NCBI RefSeq assembly: GCF_900106955.1
Contig: NZ_FNNI01000003.1
Coordinates: 248,001 to 312,000, forward strand
Reading direction: 5' to 3'
DNA length: 64,000 bases
Source: Aidingimonas halophila
Lineage (GTDB): Bacteria > Pseudomonadota > Gammaproteobacteria > Pseudomonadales > Halomonadaceae
The number at the start of each line of letters is the position of its first letter. Within the stretch, counting starts at the first letter, position 1. A model generated the notes under the pieces. It saw only the letters and a program-made list of their open reading frames with translations, searched no databases and was not told where the DNA came from. Shown here in pieces: positions 10,491-18,140 of this stretch. The position numbers and the translations under genes are program-made.

Positions 10491-10922
10491 ATGTATCTCT
10501 GGATCAAAGCCCTGCATCTCGTGAGTGTTGTGACCTGGTTTGCAGCCATGTTCTATCTTCCTCGGCTTTTCGTCTATCATGCCATGGCGCGTGACAATGA
10601 CGACCGCGAAGCGATCGATTACTTCCAGATCATGGAGCGCAAGCTGTATCGGGGTATCATGGTACCGTCAATGCTGGCTGTGATCGGGCTGGGAATTTGG
10701 CTCATGTACCTGATACCGGGATACATGAGTCAGGGATGGCTCCATGCCAAGCTGGCACTGGTGGTACTTTTGGTTGGCTATCATCACATGTGTCTGGCTC
10801 ATATGAAGAAGCTGGCTGCCGGAACCAATGCCAAGAACCATGTCTATTTTCGCTGGTTCAATGAAGTGCCTGTGATCTTCCTTCTGGCGATCGTCATTCT
10901 GGCCGTTGTCAAGCCGTTCTGA
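10491..10922 (+). CDS. hemJ: Protoporphyrinogen IX oxidase HemJ
   Basis: A small inner-membrane haem-synthesis enzyme converting protoporphyrinogen IX to protoporphyrin IX. The 143 residues have about four hydrophobic helices. The N-terminus MYLWIKALHLVSVVTWFAAM contains the conserved histidine, and the C-terminus is NEVPVIFLLAIVILAVVKPF; both ends are typical of the family. AAAGGAGC precedes the ATG. It stands between the ClC gene and thiD, probably co-transcribed. Confidence 0.93.
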   Translation: MYLWIKALHLVSVVTWFAAMFYLPRLFVYHAMARDNDDREAIDYFQIMERKLYRGIMVPSMLAVIGLGIWLMYLIPGYMSQGWLHAKLALVVLLVGYHHMCLAHMKKLAAGTNAKNHVYFRWFNEVPVIFLLAIVILAVVKPF

Positions 10923-10930
10923 GAGGTGGT

Positions 10931-11758
10931 ATGCCGCCTTCTACCCAACAGTTGCCCGTTGTACTTGTATTGGCGGGTCATGATCCTAGCGGTGGAGCGG
11001 GTCTGATCGCTGATAGTGAAACCATTGCCGCCAGCGGTGGTTGGGCCGTGACGGTTCCAACCGCTCTGACGGCGCAGAATACACGGGATGTCGAGCGTGT
11101 TTTTCCTTGCCGCGGCGAGGACATGCGGGCCATGGCGCTGGCACTGGATGAGTTTCCGGTGGCGGCGATCAAGATAGGTTTGATTGCCAGTCTCGATTCG
11201 CTGGATGCAGTAGTGGATATCGTGCGTCGCTATCCCGGGGTACCACTCGTCCTCGATCCGGTCCTCAAGAGTGGTGGAGGAACGGAGTTATACACAACCG
11301 AATTGATCGATGCCTGCCGTGAGCGCTTGCTACCGCTTGTGGATATCTTGACGCCCAATCGTTATGAATTGGCTCATCTTGCCGATGAGACACTGGATAA
11401 CGACACCGACCGGGCGATCTCGTTATTATCTCTCGGCTGCCAGGCCGTTCTGGTGACGGGAACCGATGACCCGTTACCGGTGACCTCGACCGAAACCGTG
11501 ATGCATACACTGCATACACCGGACAACGGTCGACAGTGGCACTGGCCGCGACTTCCCGATCACTACCATGGCTCCGGTTGTACTCTGGCTTCTTCGCTGG
11601 CTGCTCGCCTGGCGTGTGGTGAGAGCCTGATCCGGGCTTGCGAACAGGCTCAATCCTTTACCTGGCAAGCACTACGCCATGGCTGGAGTCCCGGTGACGG
11701 TCAGTGGTTACCGAGACGTTTCTGGAACGAGACAATTCGGTCGTTTTCCTCGGAGTAA
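10931..11758 (+). CDS. thiD: Hydroxymethylpyrimidine/phosphomethylpyrimidine kinase ThiD
   Basis: Phosphorylates HMP and HMP-P for thiamine pyrophosphate synthesis. The 275 residues belong to the ribokinase fold: VLVLAGHDPSGGAGLIADSE at the start, LVLDPVLKSGGGTEL in the middle, and the anion hole/catalytic HGSGCTLASSLAA near the end. It starts 8 bases after hemJ and is followed 5 bases later by thiE, forming a thiamine pair. No TPP riboswitch was recognised upstream. Confidence 0.96.
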   Translation: MPPSTQQLPVVLVLAGHDPSGGAGLIADSETIAASGGWAVTVPTALTAQNTRDVERVFPCRGEDMRAMALALDEFPVAAIKIGLIASLDSLDAVVDIVRRYPGVPLVLDPVLKSGGGTELYTTELIDACRERLLPLVDILTPNRYELAHLADETLDNDTDRAISLLSLGCQAVLVTGTDDPLPVTSTETVMHTLHTPDNGRQWHWPRLPDHYHGSGCTLASSLAARLACGESLIRACEQAQSFTWQALRHGWSPGDGQWLPRRFWNETIRSFSSE

Positions 11759-11763
11759 CGGTG

Positions 11764-12432
11764 ATGGGATTTCGTTGGACGCAAGGGCTCTATGCGATCA
11801 CCGATGAGACATTGCTACCGGACGACCCGACCTTGCTGTCGGCTTGTGAACAGGCATTGCAAGGCGGGTTGGCGTTACTGCAATACCGTGACAAATCAGC
11901 GGATGGCCCCAAGCGTTGGCGTCAGGCCCAGGCCTTGGCGGCACTGTGTCGCGGTTACGGTGTGCCATTGATCATCAACGATGATCTTGAGCTGACATGT
12001 CGGCTGCAGCAGAAAGGCCATCGCCATGTCGGTCTACATCTGGGGCAGGAGGATGGTGCCTTGAGTGATGCTCGCAAGCGACTTGGAGAGCAGGTCATCA
12101 TCGGAGCCACTTGCCATGACCGGTTGGATCTGGCTGAACAGGCGGCTCGCGAGGGAGCCAGTTATCTGGCGTTTGGCCGCTTTTTCACCTCGTCCACCAA
12201 ACCCGGGGCGCCACCGGCGGATCCGTGTTGTCTCCGGAAAGCGGCGCGTTTCGGATTGCCCCGGGTCGCGATCGGCGGAATCAACGGCGAGAATATGTCG
12301 GTCGTCAAGGAAGCGGGCGCTGATCTCATTGCCATGGTCAGTGGTATTTTTGGTCAGGAAAACCTGAAATCGTGCGTCGAGCGATTGAATCGACGGCTAG
12401 ACAATCGAACATTCGCCAATGACCATGGATGA
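11764..12432 (+). CDS. thiE: Thiamine-phosphate synthase ThiE
   Basis: Condenses HMP-PP and thiazole phosphate to thiamine phosphate. The ORF is open from 11704, but that part overlaps thiD. The ATG at 11764 (MGFRWTQGLYAITDETLL), with CGGAG upstream, gives a normal 222-residue protein. Recognisable motifs are LQYRDKSADGPKRW, IINDDLELTCRL, VGLHLGQEDG and a C-terminal phosphate-binding VAIGGINGENM. Confidence 0.95.
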   Translation: MGFRWTQGLYAITDETLLPDDPTLLSACEQALQGGLALLQYRDKSADGPKRWRQAQALAALCRGYGVPLIINDDLELTCRLQQKGHRHVGLHLGQEDGALSDARKRLGEQVIIGATCHDRLDLAEQAAREGASYLAFGRFFTSSTKPGAPPADPCCLRKAARFGLPRVAIGGINGENMSVVKEAGADLIAMVSGIFGQENLKSCVERLNRRLDNRTFANDHG

Positions 12433-12458
12433 CTTGACTGATGTCATCCGTGGTGGGG

Positions 12459-12479
12459 TTATCCATAAACTTATCCACA
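12459..12479 (+). promoter_or_regulatory. Pair of DnaA boxes upstream of hemL
   Basis: TTATCCATA (12459-12467, one mismatch) and TTATCCACA (12471-12479, perfect) lie in tandem, about 41 bases before the hemL start. They are in the 87-base thiE-hemL gap. They could make hemL respond to DnaA or titrate DnaA near the origin. Confidence 0.5.
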
Positions 12480-12519
12480 ACCCGACATCCTTGTTGTTAT
12501 CTTGACCCGAGAGGCTTTC

Positions 12520-13809
12520 ATGACCACATCCGCTGAGTTGTTTGAGCAGGCATGTCGCTATATCCCCGGTGGCGTCAATTCGCCAGTACGTGCTTTCAAG
12601 GGTATGGATCGTGCCCCCCGTTTCATCGAGCGTGCTCAGGGCGCTTACCTGTTCGATGTGGAAGATAATCGCTATGTCGACTATGTCGGTTCCTGGGGGC
12701 CGATGATTACCGGTCATGCCGATCCCGAGGTCCTCGATGCCGTGCGCAAGCGTCTTGATGACGGCCTGTCATTCGGAACGCCAACTGCCATCGAAACCAC
12801 CATGGCCGAACTCATCTGCGAATTGCTTCCTACTATCGAAATGGTTCGCATGGTCAATTCCGGTACGGAAGCCACCATGTCGGCCGTGCGACTGGCACGT
12901 GGATATACCGGTCGGGACAAGATCGTCAAGTTCGAGGGCAATTACCATGGTCATACCGATTCATTGTTGGTCAAGGCCGGCTCCGGGGCGCTGACTCATG
13001 GCGAGCCAAGTTCGCCCGGCATTCCGGCATCGCTGGCCGAACATACCGTAACGCTCTCGTATAATGATCTCGAGGCGGTGGAAGCCTGTTTCGAGGAAAT
13101 CGGTGATCAGATTGCCGGGATCATTGTCGAACCGGTGGCGGGGAATATGAATTGTATTCCACCGGCGCCTGACTTCTTGAAGGGGCTACGTCGGATCTGC
13201 AATGAATACGGCAGCGTATTGATCTTTGATGAAGTGATGACCGGATTCCGGGTGGCGCTCGGTGGTGCACAGGCCCATTACGGCGTGATGCCGGATTTGA
13301 CCTGCCTGGGCAAGATTGTCGGCGGTGGAATGCCGGTTGGCGCCTTTGGCGGAAGCCGGGAAATCATGTCGTGGATATCGCCACTGGGGCCGGTTTACCA
13401 GGCGGGTACCCTGGCCGGTAATCCGTTGGCCATGGCGGCAGGGGTGACGCTGCTGAACAAACTTCGTGAGCCCGGTTTTCATGATGCCCTGGCCCAGCGT
13501 GTGGATACTCTATGTGCAGGACTCGAAGCACGTGCCGAAGCGGCGGGTGTGGACATGATCACGCAGCGCGTCGGGGGAATGTTCGGGCTGTTCTTCACTC
13601 ACCAGACTCGGGTGGACAATTTCGCCCAGGTGACAGCCTGTGATGCCGAGATGTTCCGTCGTTTCTTCTCGAGGATGCTCGATCAAGGAGTCTATCTTGC
13701 CCCATCACCCTTCGAGGCCGGTTTCATGTCCAGCGCGCATTCGCCGGAAGATATCCAGAAAACCCTCGATGGTGCCGAGAAGGCATTCGATACCCTTGGT
13801 CGAACCTGA
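12520..13809 (+). CDS. hemL: Glutamate-1-semialdehyde 2,1-aminomutase HemL
   Basis: A PLP enzyme producing 5-aminolevulinate in the C5 haem pathway. The ATG at 12520 ([20 protein letters not shown]), with GAGAGG upstream, is chosen over a TTG six codons earlier; this gives 429 residues. Family signatures are the [13 protein letters not shown] start, [32 protein letters not shown] and the PLP lysine in [16 protein letters not shown]. With hemJ close by, two haem-pathway genes lie in this plus-strand run. Confidence 0.97.
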   Translation: MTTSAELFEQACRYIPGGVNSPVRAFKGMDRAPRFIERAQGAYLFDVEDNRYVDYVGSWGPMITGHADPEVLDAVRKRLDDGLSFGTPTAIETTMAELICELLPTIEMVRMVNSGTEATMSAVRLARGYTGRDKIVKFEGNYHGHTDSLLVKAGSGALTHGEPSSPGIPASLAEHTVTLSYNDLEAVEACFEEIGDQIAGIIVEPVAGNMNCIPPAPDFLKGLRRICNEYGSVLIFDEVMTGFRVALGGAQAHYGVMPDLTCLGKIVGGGMPVGAFGGSREIMSWISPLGPVYQAGTLAGNPLAMAAGVTLLNKLREPGFHDALAQRVDTLCAGLEARAEAAGVDMITQRVGGMFGLFFTHQTRVDNFAQVTACDAEMFRRFFSRMLDQGVYLAPSPFEAGFMSSAHSPEDIQKTLDGAEKAFDTLGRT

Positions 13810-13850
13810 CAGAAGGGGTGATGGTCAACCGAGGGGGCAGGAGGGAAGCG

Positions 13851-15380
13851 GTGAGTGAGGCGTTGATTCGGTCAATGAGTCGACCGACAAGTTATGCACA
13901 CCCGGTAGATGAGATTGAATGCCATGAAACGCCCATGGTCTGGATACTATTGACCGGGAACGCCGCCTATAAAGTGAGGAAACCCCTGGCTTTCGGCAAT
14001 GTGCTCGATAGCACGACGCTGGAGCAGCGTCGTCGGCTTTGTGAAAATGAAGTTCGCTTCAATCGACGGTTGTCGCCTCATCACTGTTTGAGTGTCGTGC
14101 CTATCTCCGGGTCGCCGGAATCGCCGCGACTTGGCGACGCGGATGCACCGTTCGAGTATGCGGTCAAGATGCGCCGATTGAGTCATCGGCACTTGTCCAA
14201 ACAGCCGGATGTCGAGGGTGGCCTCTCTCGGGAATGGGTCGATGATGTCATCATGCAAGTGGTCGCATGCCATGAGGACGCCCAATCCATGGGGTCATCA
14301 GGCGACTCGGAGGGTGTCTTGTCGCTTCGTGATGCCATCGAAGACGAATTCGAATGGCTCATGAAGCGACTGGATGAGTCTGGTGATCTACGTCGTTTGA
14401 CATATTTGCGAACCTGGATGGCCGAGGCGTTCGTTCGATTACAGAAAGTGCTGTCGAAACGCCAACGGCAAGGATACGTTCGCGATCTCCATTCGTCGCT
14501 GCGCGTGGATGTTGTCAATCGACAGGGAGCATGCCAGTGGCAAGCAAACCGGGTTCCTTCCCACGATGCTACCTGTTATCAGGACGTCTGCAGTGATCTG
14601 GCGGGACTACTGGTGGATTTGGAGGTACGTAACGAGCGTCATATGGCGCGTCATGCGCTCAATCGATATCTTGAACTCTCCGGCGATCATGAGTTGGCTC
14701 GCGTACTTACCTTCTTCAAGGTTTATCGTGCCCTGGAACGCGCCAGGCACGCTTGTCAGCATGAACTCGAGAACGATGCAAATGAAACTTGTCGTGCCTT
14801 TCTCGAACTGGCGGAAGATGATTGTGAATTTCAATTTCCCTACCTGTTGATCGGTGTCGGTGTGTCAGGCAGTGGCAAAAGTCGTTTTACCGGCGAAACG
14901 ATCCGTCGAGTGGGTGGCATTCGTCTGCGTTCGGCGGTGGAGCGTCAACGTTTGATCGAGGAAGAGCGACGAGGCGACCAAGAACGTTACATTCCTGAAG
15001 TTACCGAGCGTACATATCGGCGATTGGCAAGCCTGAGCGGGATCCTGCTCGAATCGGGGTTACCGGTCTGCATCGATGCCACTTGCCTGAAGCGCCGACA
15101 ACGCGATTTGCTCGCTTGGCAGGCCGAGGGGAGGGGGTTGCCGGTTATACTTGTCAGCTTCGAAGCCGATACAACGACGTTACGGGCCCGAATCGCAAAA
15201 CGTGTCGGCCCCGGAGATGATGCCCGGGTGGCAGGGCTATCGGTTCTGGACAGACAACTCGCTGATATGGATGCCTTCGATGACGATGAGCGTCGTCGTC
15301 TCATTCATCTGGATACGACCGCTGATGATGCCACCGATACCCTGGTGGGGTTGATCCAGGGACATATGCGGTTGGATTGA
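13851..15380 (+). CDS. Two-domain predicted kinase (aminoglycoside-phosphotransferase-like plus P-loop ATPase)
   Basis: A cytoplasmic protein of about 509 residues resembling the COG2187-COG0645 fusion family, whose substrate is unknown. The N-terminal half is phosphotransferase-like (TGNAAYKVRKPLAFG with the conserved lysine, EYAVKMRRL, later DLHSSLR). The C-terminal domain has a Walker A motif GVGVSGSGKSRF near residue 340 and a nucleotide-kinase-like arginine-rich lid. I chose the GTG at 13851 because GGAGG precedes it; GTG/ATG at 13818/13821 are alternatives. It follows hemL by 41 bases and is the last chromosomal-core-like gene before the fibre loci. Confidence 0.8.
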   Translation: MSEALIRSMSRPTSYAHPVDEIECHETPMVWILLTGNAAYKVRKPLAFGNVLDSTTLEQRRRLCENEVRFNRRLSPHHCLSVVPISGSPESPRLGDADAPFEYAVKMRRLSHRHLSKQPDVEGGLSREWVDDVIMQVVACHEDAQSMGSSGDSEGVLSLRDAIEDEFEWLMKRLDESGDLRRLTYLRTWMAEAFVRLQKVLSKRQRQGYVRDLHSSLRVDVVNRQGACQWQANRVPSHDATCYQDVCSDLAGLLVDLEVRNERHMARHALNRYLELSGDHELARVLTFFKVYRALERARHACQHELENDANETCRAFLELAEDDCEFQFPYLLIGVGVSGSGKSRFTGETIRRVGGIRLRSAVERQRLIEEERRGDQERYIPEVTERTYRRLASLSGILLESGLPVCIDATCLKRRQRDLLAWQAEGRGLPVILVSFEADTTTLRARIAKRVGPGDDARVAGLSVLDRQLADMDAFDDDERRRLIHLDTTADDATDTLVGLIQGHMRLD

Positions 15381-15397
15381 TTTCCGCGCTCGAGTGA

Positions 15398-15414
15398 CTT
15401 TATGTAACATAAAG
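15398..15414. promoter_or_regulatory. Perfect 17-bp palindrome, possible activator site
   Basis: CTTTATGT-A-ACATAAAG is a perfect inverted repeat 18 bases after the kinase stop and about 200 bases before the sigma-54 promoter of the glycine-rich gene. Its distance and symmetry suit an upstream activating site for a Fis-type sigma-54 activator. It has no U-run on either side, so it is unlikely to be a terminator. Confidence 0.4.
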
Positions 15415-15446
15415 GAAACCGGGAAAAATCCTGTACCTTCCTGTTA

Positions 15447-15502
15447 AATAAAGATAAACAACAATGGTGGTCTAAAGTCGCCAGCATTTATGTATCTTTA
15501 TT
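15447..15502. repeat. Spaced inverted repeat in the glycine-rich gene promoter region
   Basis: AATAAAGATA (15447-15456) and TATCTTTATT (15493-15502) are perfect 10-base inverted copies separated by 36 bases, about 115-170 bases upstream of the -24 element. Two oppositely oriented copies of a protein-binding site are a possible explanation. Confidence 0.45.
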
Positions 15503-15572
15503 GAAACATCGGCTCGGTACTTCCTGAAAAAGCGCTGTCAAACGGTCATTTCCTCTCACTTTTTCTATTCGC

Positions 15573-15585
15573 CAACCCATTGATG
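15573..15585 (-). promoter_or_regulatory. IHF-like site upstream of the first sigma-54 promoter
   Basis: CAACCCATTGATG matches the reverse of the IHF consensus WATCAANNNNTTR at all but the terminal position. It ends about 30 bases before the -24 element, a normal place for IHF to bend DNA between an activator site and a sigma-54 promoter. Confidence 0.4.
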
Positions 15586-15615
15586 GAAAGGCCTTTTTTC
15601 TCCCTTACGTGCCTT

Positions 15616-15631
15616 ATGGCACATAACCTGC
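15616..15631 (+). promoter_or_regulatory. Sigma-54 (-24/-12) promoter of fibre locus 1
   Basis: TGGCAC (15617-15622) and CTGC (15628-15631) give the GG and GC dinucleotides at exactly the required spacing of the TGGCACG-N4-TTGC consensus, with C for T at one -12 base. Predicted transcription would start near 15643, leaving a leader of about 135 bases before the glycine-rich gene. The two sigma-54 activator genes in the region support the call. Confidence 0.65.
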
Positions 15632-15777
15632 CCCATACCTTTCGACCATGAAGATGGCACTGACTACCAACGGGGATCGTGTCCCGTTGGCAAGCATGGT
15701 TTCCCGACATTGTCAGGGAACTGCCGTTTTATCGGTCGTAAGAATGAATCAATCATGCATGATAAGGGAGATTCACC

Positions 15778-16920
15778 ATGAAGAAGTACGTACTGGCGGG
15801 AACGACAATGTTGGCTTTGGTCATGGCGATTTCCACCGCCAGCGCCAACCCTTTCAACAAGCAGATCGGTACCGATGACAGTGGCGATCAATCGAATGAA
15901 CTGACATCGAATGCGACAGCCACAGGCGGAGACAGTGGTTATTCCAGCGGTGGTAATGGCGGCAACGGCAGCAGCGATGCGTCCGCGAAAGCCAAGAACT
16001 ACCTCGACGAAGTCGATGATGATGACAATTCCGGCACACAGGACGCCGCGAGTACGGCGGGCAGTGGAACCGGTACCGGTGGTGCGGGAGGGGCCGGCGG
16101 CGCGACCGGACGCGGTGGCGATGCCTGGGCCATGAGTGAATCCTACAACACCATTACTGAAGTTATTGCCTATCAGGATCTGGAGTCTCAAGTGACCGGC
16201 TCCAGGGTCTATATCAATGCCGGTGACGGTGCCACGGGCGGAGCAGGAGCCGATGGTGGCGATGCCGTTGCTGCTTCCGTGGGCGTGGGTGTTGGCGGTG
16301 AAGGCGGTACAGGCGAAGGCGGAGATGGTGGCAAGTCCTACGCCAAGGCAGGCGATGGCGATGATGGCGGTGATGGCGCTGGTCTGGGGCTAGGCCTTGG
16401 AGCCGGTGAAGGCGGAGACGCTGATGCCGAGAATGACGATACCTACGCCAGCAACGCAACTTTGGGTGGTCTGGCAGCCGTTGTCGAGGACGATGACAAC
16501 GATGCGACCGGTGGCGATGCGACCGGTGGTGATGCGACTGCCTCGTCAGCTGCCGCCGGCGGTACCGGTGGTGCCGGCAGTGGTACCGGAAGTGGTAGTG
16601 GAACGGGTACGGCCGGAGATGGAGGTAATGGTGGTAATGCAACGGCCGGCACGGGTGGAAGTGCCAATGGTAACGGTGGTGGCGGTGGTGGTGGTACCGG
16701 CACCAGCGGTGATGCCATGGCGGCTGCCGGTAATGGAGGTAACGGTGGCAATGGCGGAAATGGCGGGAATGCCACTCTGGCAACCGGGGCCGCGACGATG
16801 TCAGCCGGTGCCGGTACCTTCGGTGGTATTGCCAACATGAACCTGTCCACGGGGATCTACAACTCCCAGTTGGCTGCCAGCAACGTCGCTGCACATAGCA
16901 ACGTGAACATCGGCAACTGA
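15778..16920 (+). CDS. Secreted glycine-rich (GGX/GGN) repeat protein, putative fibre subunit
   Basis: I do not recognise this 380-residue protein as a named family. It has a clear signal peptide (cleavage expected after ASA at residue 23) and AAGGGAG before the ATG. Glycine-rich low-complexity blocks occupy about residues 48-65, 95-115, 148-220 and 243-335, with GGN, GGD and GGT triplets; acidic clusters (VDDDDN, VEDDDND) interrupt them. A non-repetitive island (WAMSESYNTITEVIAYQDL) lies at 117-146. The C-terminus (347-370: FGGIANMNLSTGIYNSQLAA) resembles the Fap-type repeat and is closest to the end of the next gene product. It contains no cysteine. It is the first gene behind a sigma-54 promoter and precedes a Fap-like small protein, a C39-like peptidase and a FapE-like protein. 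Structural subunit of a surface fibre is inferred from this context. Confidence 0.75.
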   Translation: MKKYVLAGTTMLALVMAISTASANPFNKQIGTDDSGDQSNELTSNATATGGDSGYSSGGNGGNGSSDASAKAKNYLDEVDDDDNSGTQDAASTAGSGTGTGGAGGAGGATGRGGDAWAMSESYNTITEVIAYQDLESQVTGSRVYINAGDGATGGAGADGGDAVAASVGVGVGGEGGTGEGGDGGKSYAKAGDGDDGGDGAGLGLGLGAGEGGDADAENDDTYASNATLGGLAAVVEDDDNDATGGDATGGDATASSAAAGGTGGAGSGTGSGSGTGTAGDGGNGGNATAGTGGSANGNGGGGGGGTGTSGDAMAAAGNGGNGGNGGNGGNATLATGAATMSAGAGTFGGIANMNLSTGIYNSQLAASNVAAHSNVNIGN

Positions 16921-16954
16921 TGGACGTTGGTCAATGGTGGTAACGCGGTAATAC

Positions 16955-16981
16955 GGGTTGGCGGCGTTCAGTCGCCAACCC
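16955..16981 (+). terminator. Hairpin after the glycine-rich gene, possible attenuator
   Basis: GGGTTGGCG (16955-16963) pairs with CGCCAACCC (16973-16981) across a 9-base loop, with no clear U-run. It separates the presumed abundant subunit from the downstream secretion genes and could lower their expression or stabilise the upstream message. Confidence 0.5.
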
Positions 16982-17026
16982 TTGTGCGATCGGTTTTCAC
17001 GCGTCGACGTTCAGGAGCAGGTCATC

Positions 17027-17401
17027 ATGAGACGATTCAGCCGTATCTCGCTGCAATTGATAGGAAGTATCGTGCTTTCCACCCTGGTTGCGGCTTCCAT
17101 GGCAGCGGAATCCGACTCATCCCGGGGGTTTGCCGCTGCCGAGAGACTGGAGGGCGCTGAACTCGATTCCTTACGTGGAAGAGAGGGATTCGCCGACATA
17201 ACGAATGTCCAGAGCATTCAGAATCTCGATGCCTCTGTCAGTCACAGCAGCTTCCATGCCGACACCATCCGGAGCGGTGCAATCACCATCGAAGCTCAGG
17301 CATTGGAAAATTTCGGGGGAATCGGATTGTTCAATCTGGTGACCGGGAATAACAATGCCGTGAACAGTGGTGTTGGCGTCAGTATCTACATGGCCGAGTA
17401 A
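17027..17401 (+). CDS. Small secreted Fap-like protein, putative minor subunit or nucleator
   Basis: A 124-residue protein with a signal peptide ending near residue 27 (AASMAA/ES). The ATG at 17027 is chosen for AGGAG upstream and the signal peptide that follows. Residues 45-52 (ELDSLRGR) resemble a double-glycine-type leader motif also seen in other proteins of the region. The C-terminal 97-120 (FGGIGLFNLVTGNNNAVNSG) is a single Fap-type motif (G..xxN..xG..N..xN) and aligns with the end of the glycine-rich protein. It sits between that gene and the C39-like peptidase. A FapB-like nucleating role is possible but inferred. Confidence 0.65.
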   Translation: MRRFSRISLQLIGSIVLSTLVAASMAAESDSSRGFAAAERLEGAELDSLRGREGFADITNVQSIQNLDASVSHSSFHADTIRSGAITIEAQALENFGGIGLFNLVTGNNNAVNSGVGVSIYMAE

Positions 17402-17407
17402 TAGACG

Positions 17408-18115
17408 ATGAAAAGGCTGATAACCGGTGCTGCGGCATCACTGCTTGCCATCACGATGCTGGTGGAAGGAACGCCGGCACAAGCCGGTCCAGTTAATATT
17501 GCCGGTTCATTCGGTTCGTTCAAGGTGCCCAGCAAGAGTCTGGTGGAAATGCGTTGGGATCGGGTCATTCCCCAGCAATACGACTATAGCTGTGGCTCGG
17601 CCGCCGTCGCTACCCTGCTGACCTATCACTATGATCGTCCCACCTCGGAAGCCGAGGTGTTCGACAGCATGTTCGCAAGTGGCGATCAGGAGAAGATCCA
17701 GCAGCATGGATTTTCCATGCTCGACATGAAGCGGTATCTGGATGAAGAGAACCTGGATTCGGATGGATTTCGTATCGAATTGGATGATTTCATCCGGGTC
17801 GGTGTTCCTGCCATCACGCTGATCAATACCGGTGGCTATAAGCACTTTGTCGTCATTAAAGGCATGGATGACGATCGTGTTCTGGTGGGGGATCCGGCGG
17901 TAGGTACGGTTGTCGTGCCGAAAGCCCATTTCCAAACATTGTGGGGCGGTACGGTGCTGGGAGCCAGGCGAGACATGGAAATTGCGCAACATAACTTCAA
18001 TCATGGCGATGATTGGCGTATACGTCCGGATTCCCCGCTGAAGCAAGGCATGAGGCGTTCGGGGATCGGGACCACGGTCCTCAACTTGCCCGGTCCCAAT
18101 GAAATGGGCAAATAG
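17408..18115 (+). CDS. Periplasmic C39-like cysteine peptidase, FapD type (locus 1)
   Basis: A 235-residue protein with a signal peptide (cleavage near PAQA at 26) and a stand-alone C39-type peptidase domain without ABC-transporter parts. The expected catalytic residues are C62 (YSCGSAAVATLL), H146 (GYKHFVVIKG) and D162 (VGDPAVG). FapD proteins of Pseudomonas have this composition and are needed for amyloid export. It starts 6 bases after the small subunit gene. Its second copy in this window is at 24383-25099, with the same C-H-D pattern but otherwise clearly diverged. Confidence 0.85.
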   Translation: MKRLITGAAASLLAITMLVEGTPAQAGPVNIAGSFGSFKVPSKSLVEMRWDRVIPQQYDYSCGSAAVATLLTYHYDRPTSEAEVFDSMFASGDQEKIQQHGFSMLDMKRYLDEENLDSDGFRIELDDFIRVGVPAITLINTGGYKHFVVIKGMDDDRVLVGDPAVGTVVVPKAHFQTLWGGTVLGARRDMEIAQHNFNHGDDWRIRPDSPLKQGMRRSGIGTTVLNLPGPNEMGK

Positions 18116-18140
18116 GGGTCTCTATGGGAGACAAGTGACA

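Noticed and set aside
10923-10930. TPP riboswitch for thiD-thiE
   Set aside because: The gap before thiD is 8 bases and no thi-box pattern was seen upstream of hemJ either.
16540-16780. Repetitive GGTGGTAATGG-like stretch as a CRISPR or satellite array
   Set aside because: The repeats are short, irregular and codon-phased, explained by the glycine-rich coding sequence; no spacer-repeat structure.
16214-16894. Long minus-strand frames rich in His/Arg or Pro opposite the glycine-rich gene
   Set aside because: They arise from the complement of GGN/GGT codons; no ribosome-binding site, no plausible protein composition, and the plus frame has a signal peptide.
17408-18115. C39-like proteins as bacteriocin ABC exporters
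   Set aside because: Neither copy has transmembrane or ABC-ATPase domains; both are short, signal-peptide-bearing peptidases adjacent to FapE/FapF-like genes.
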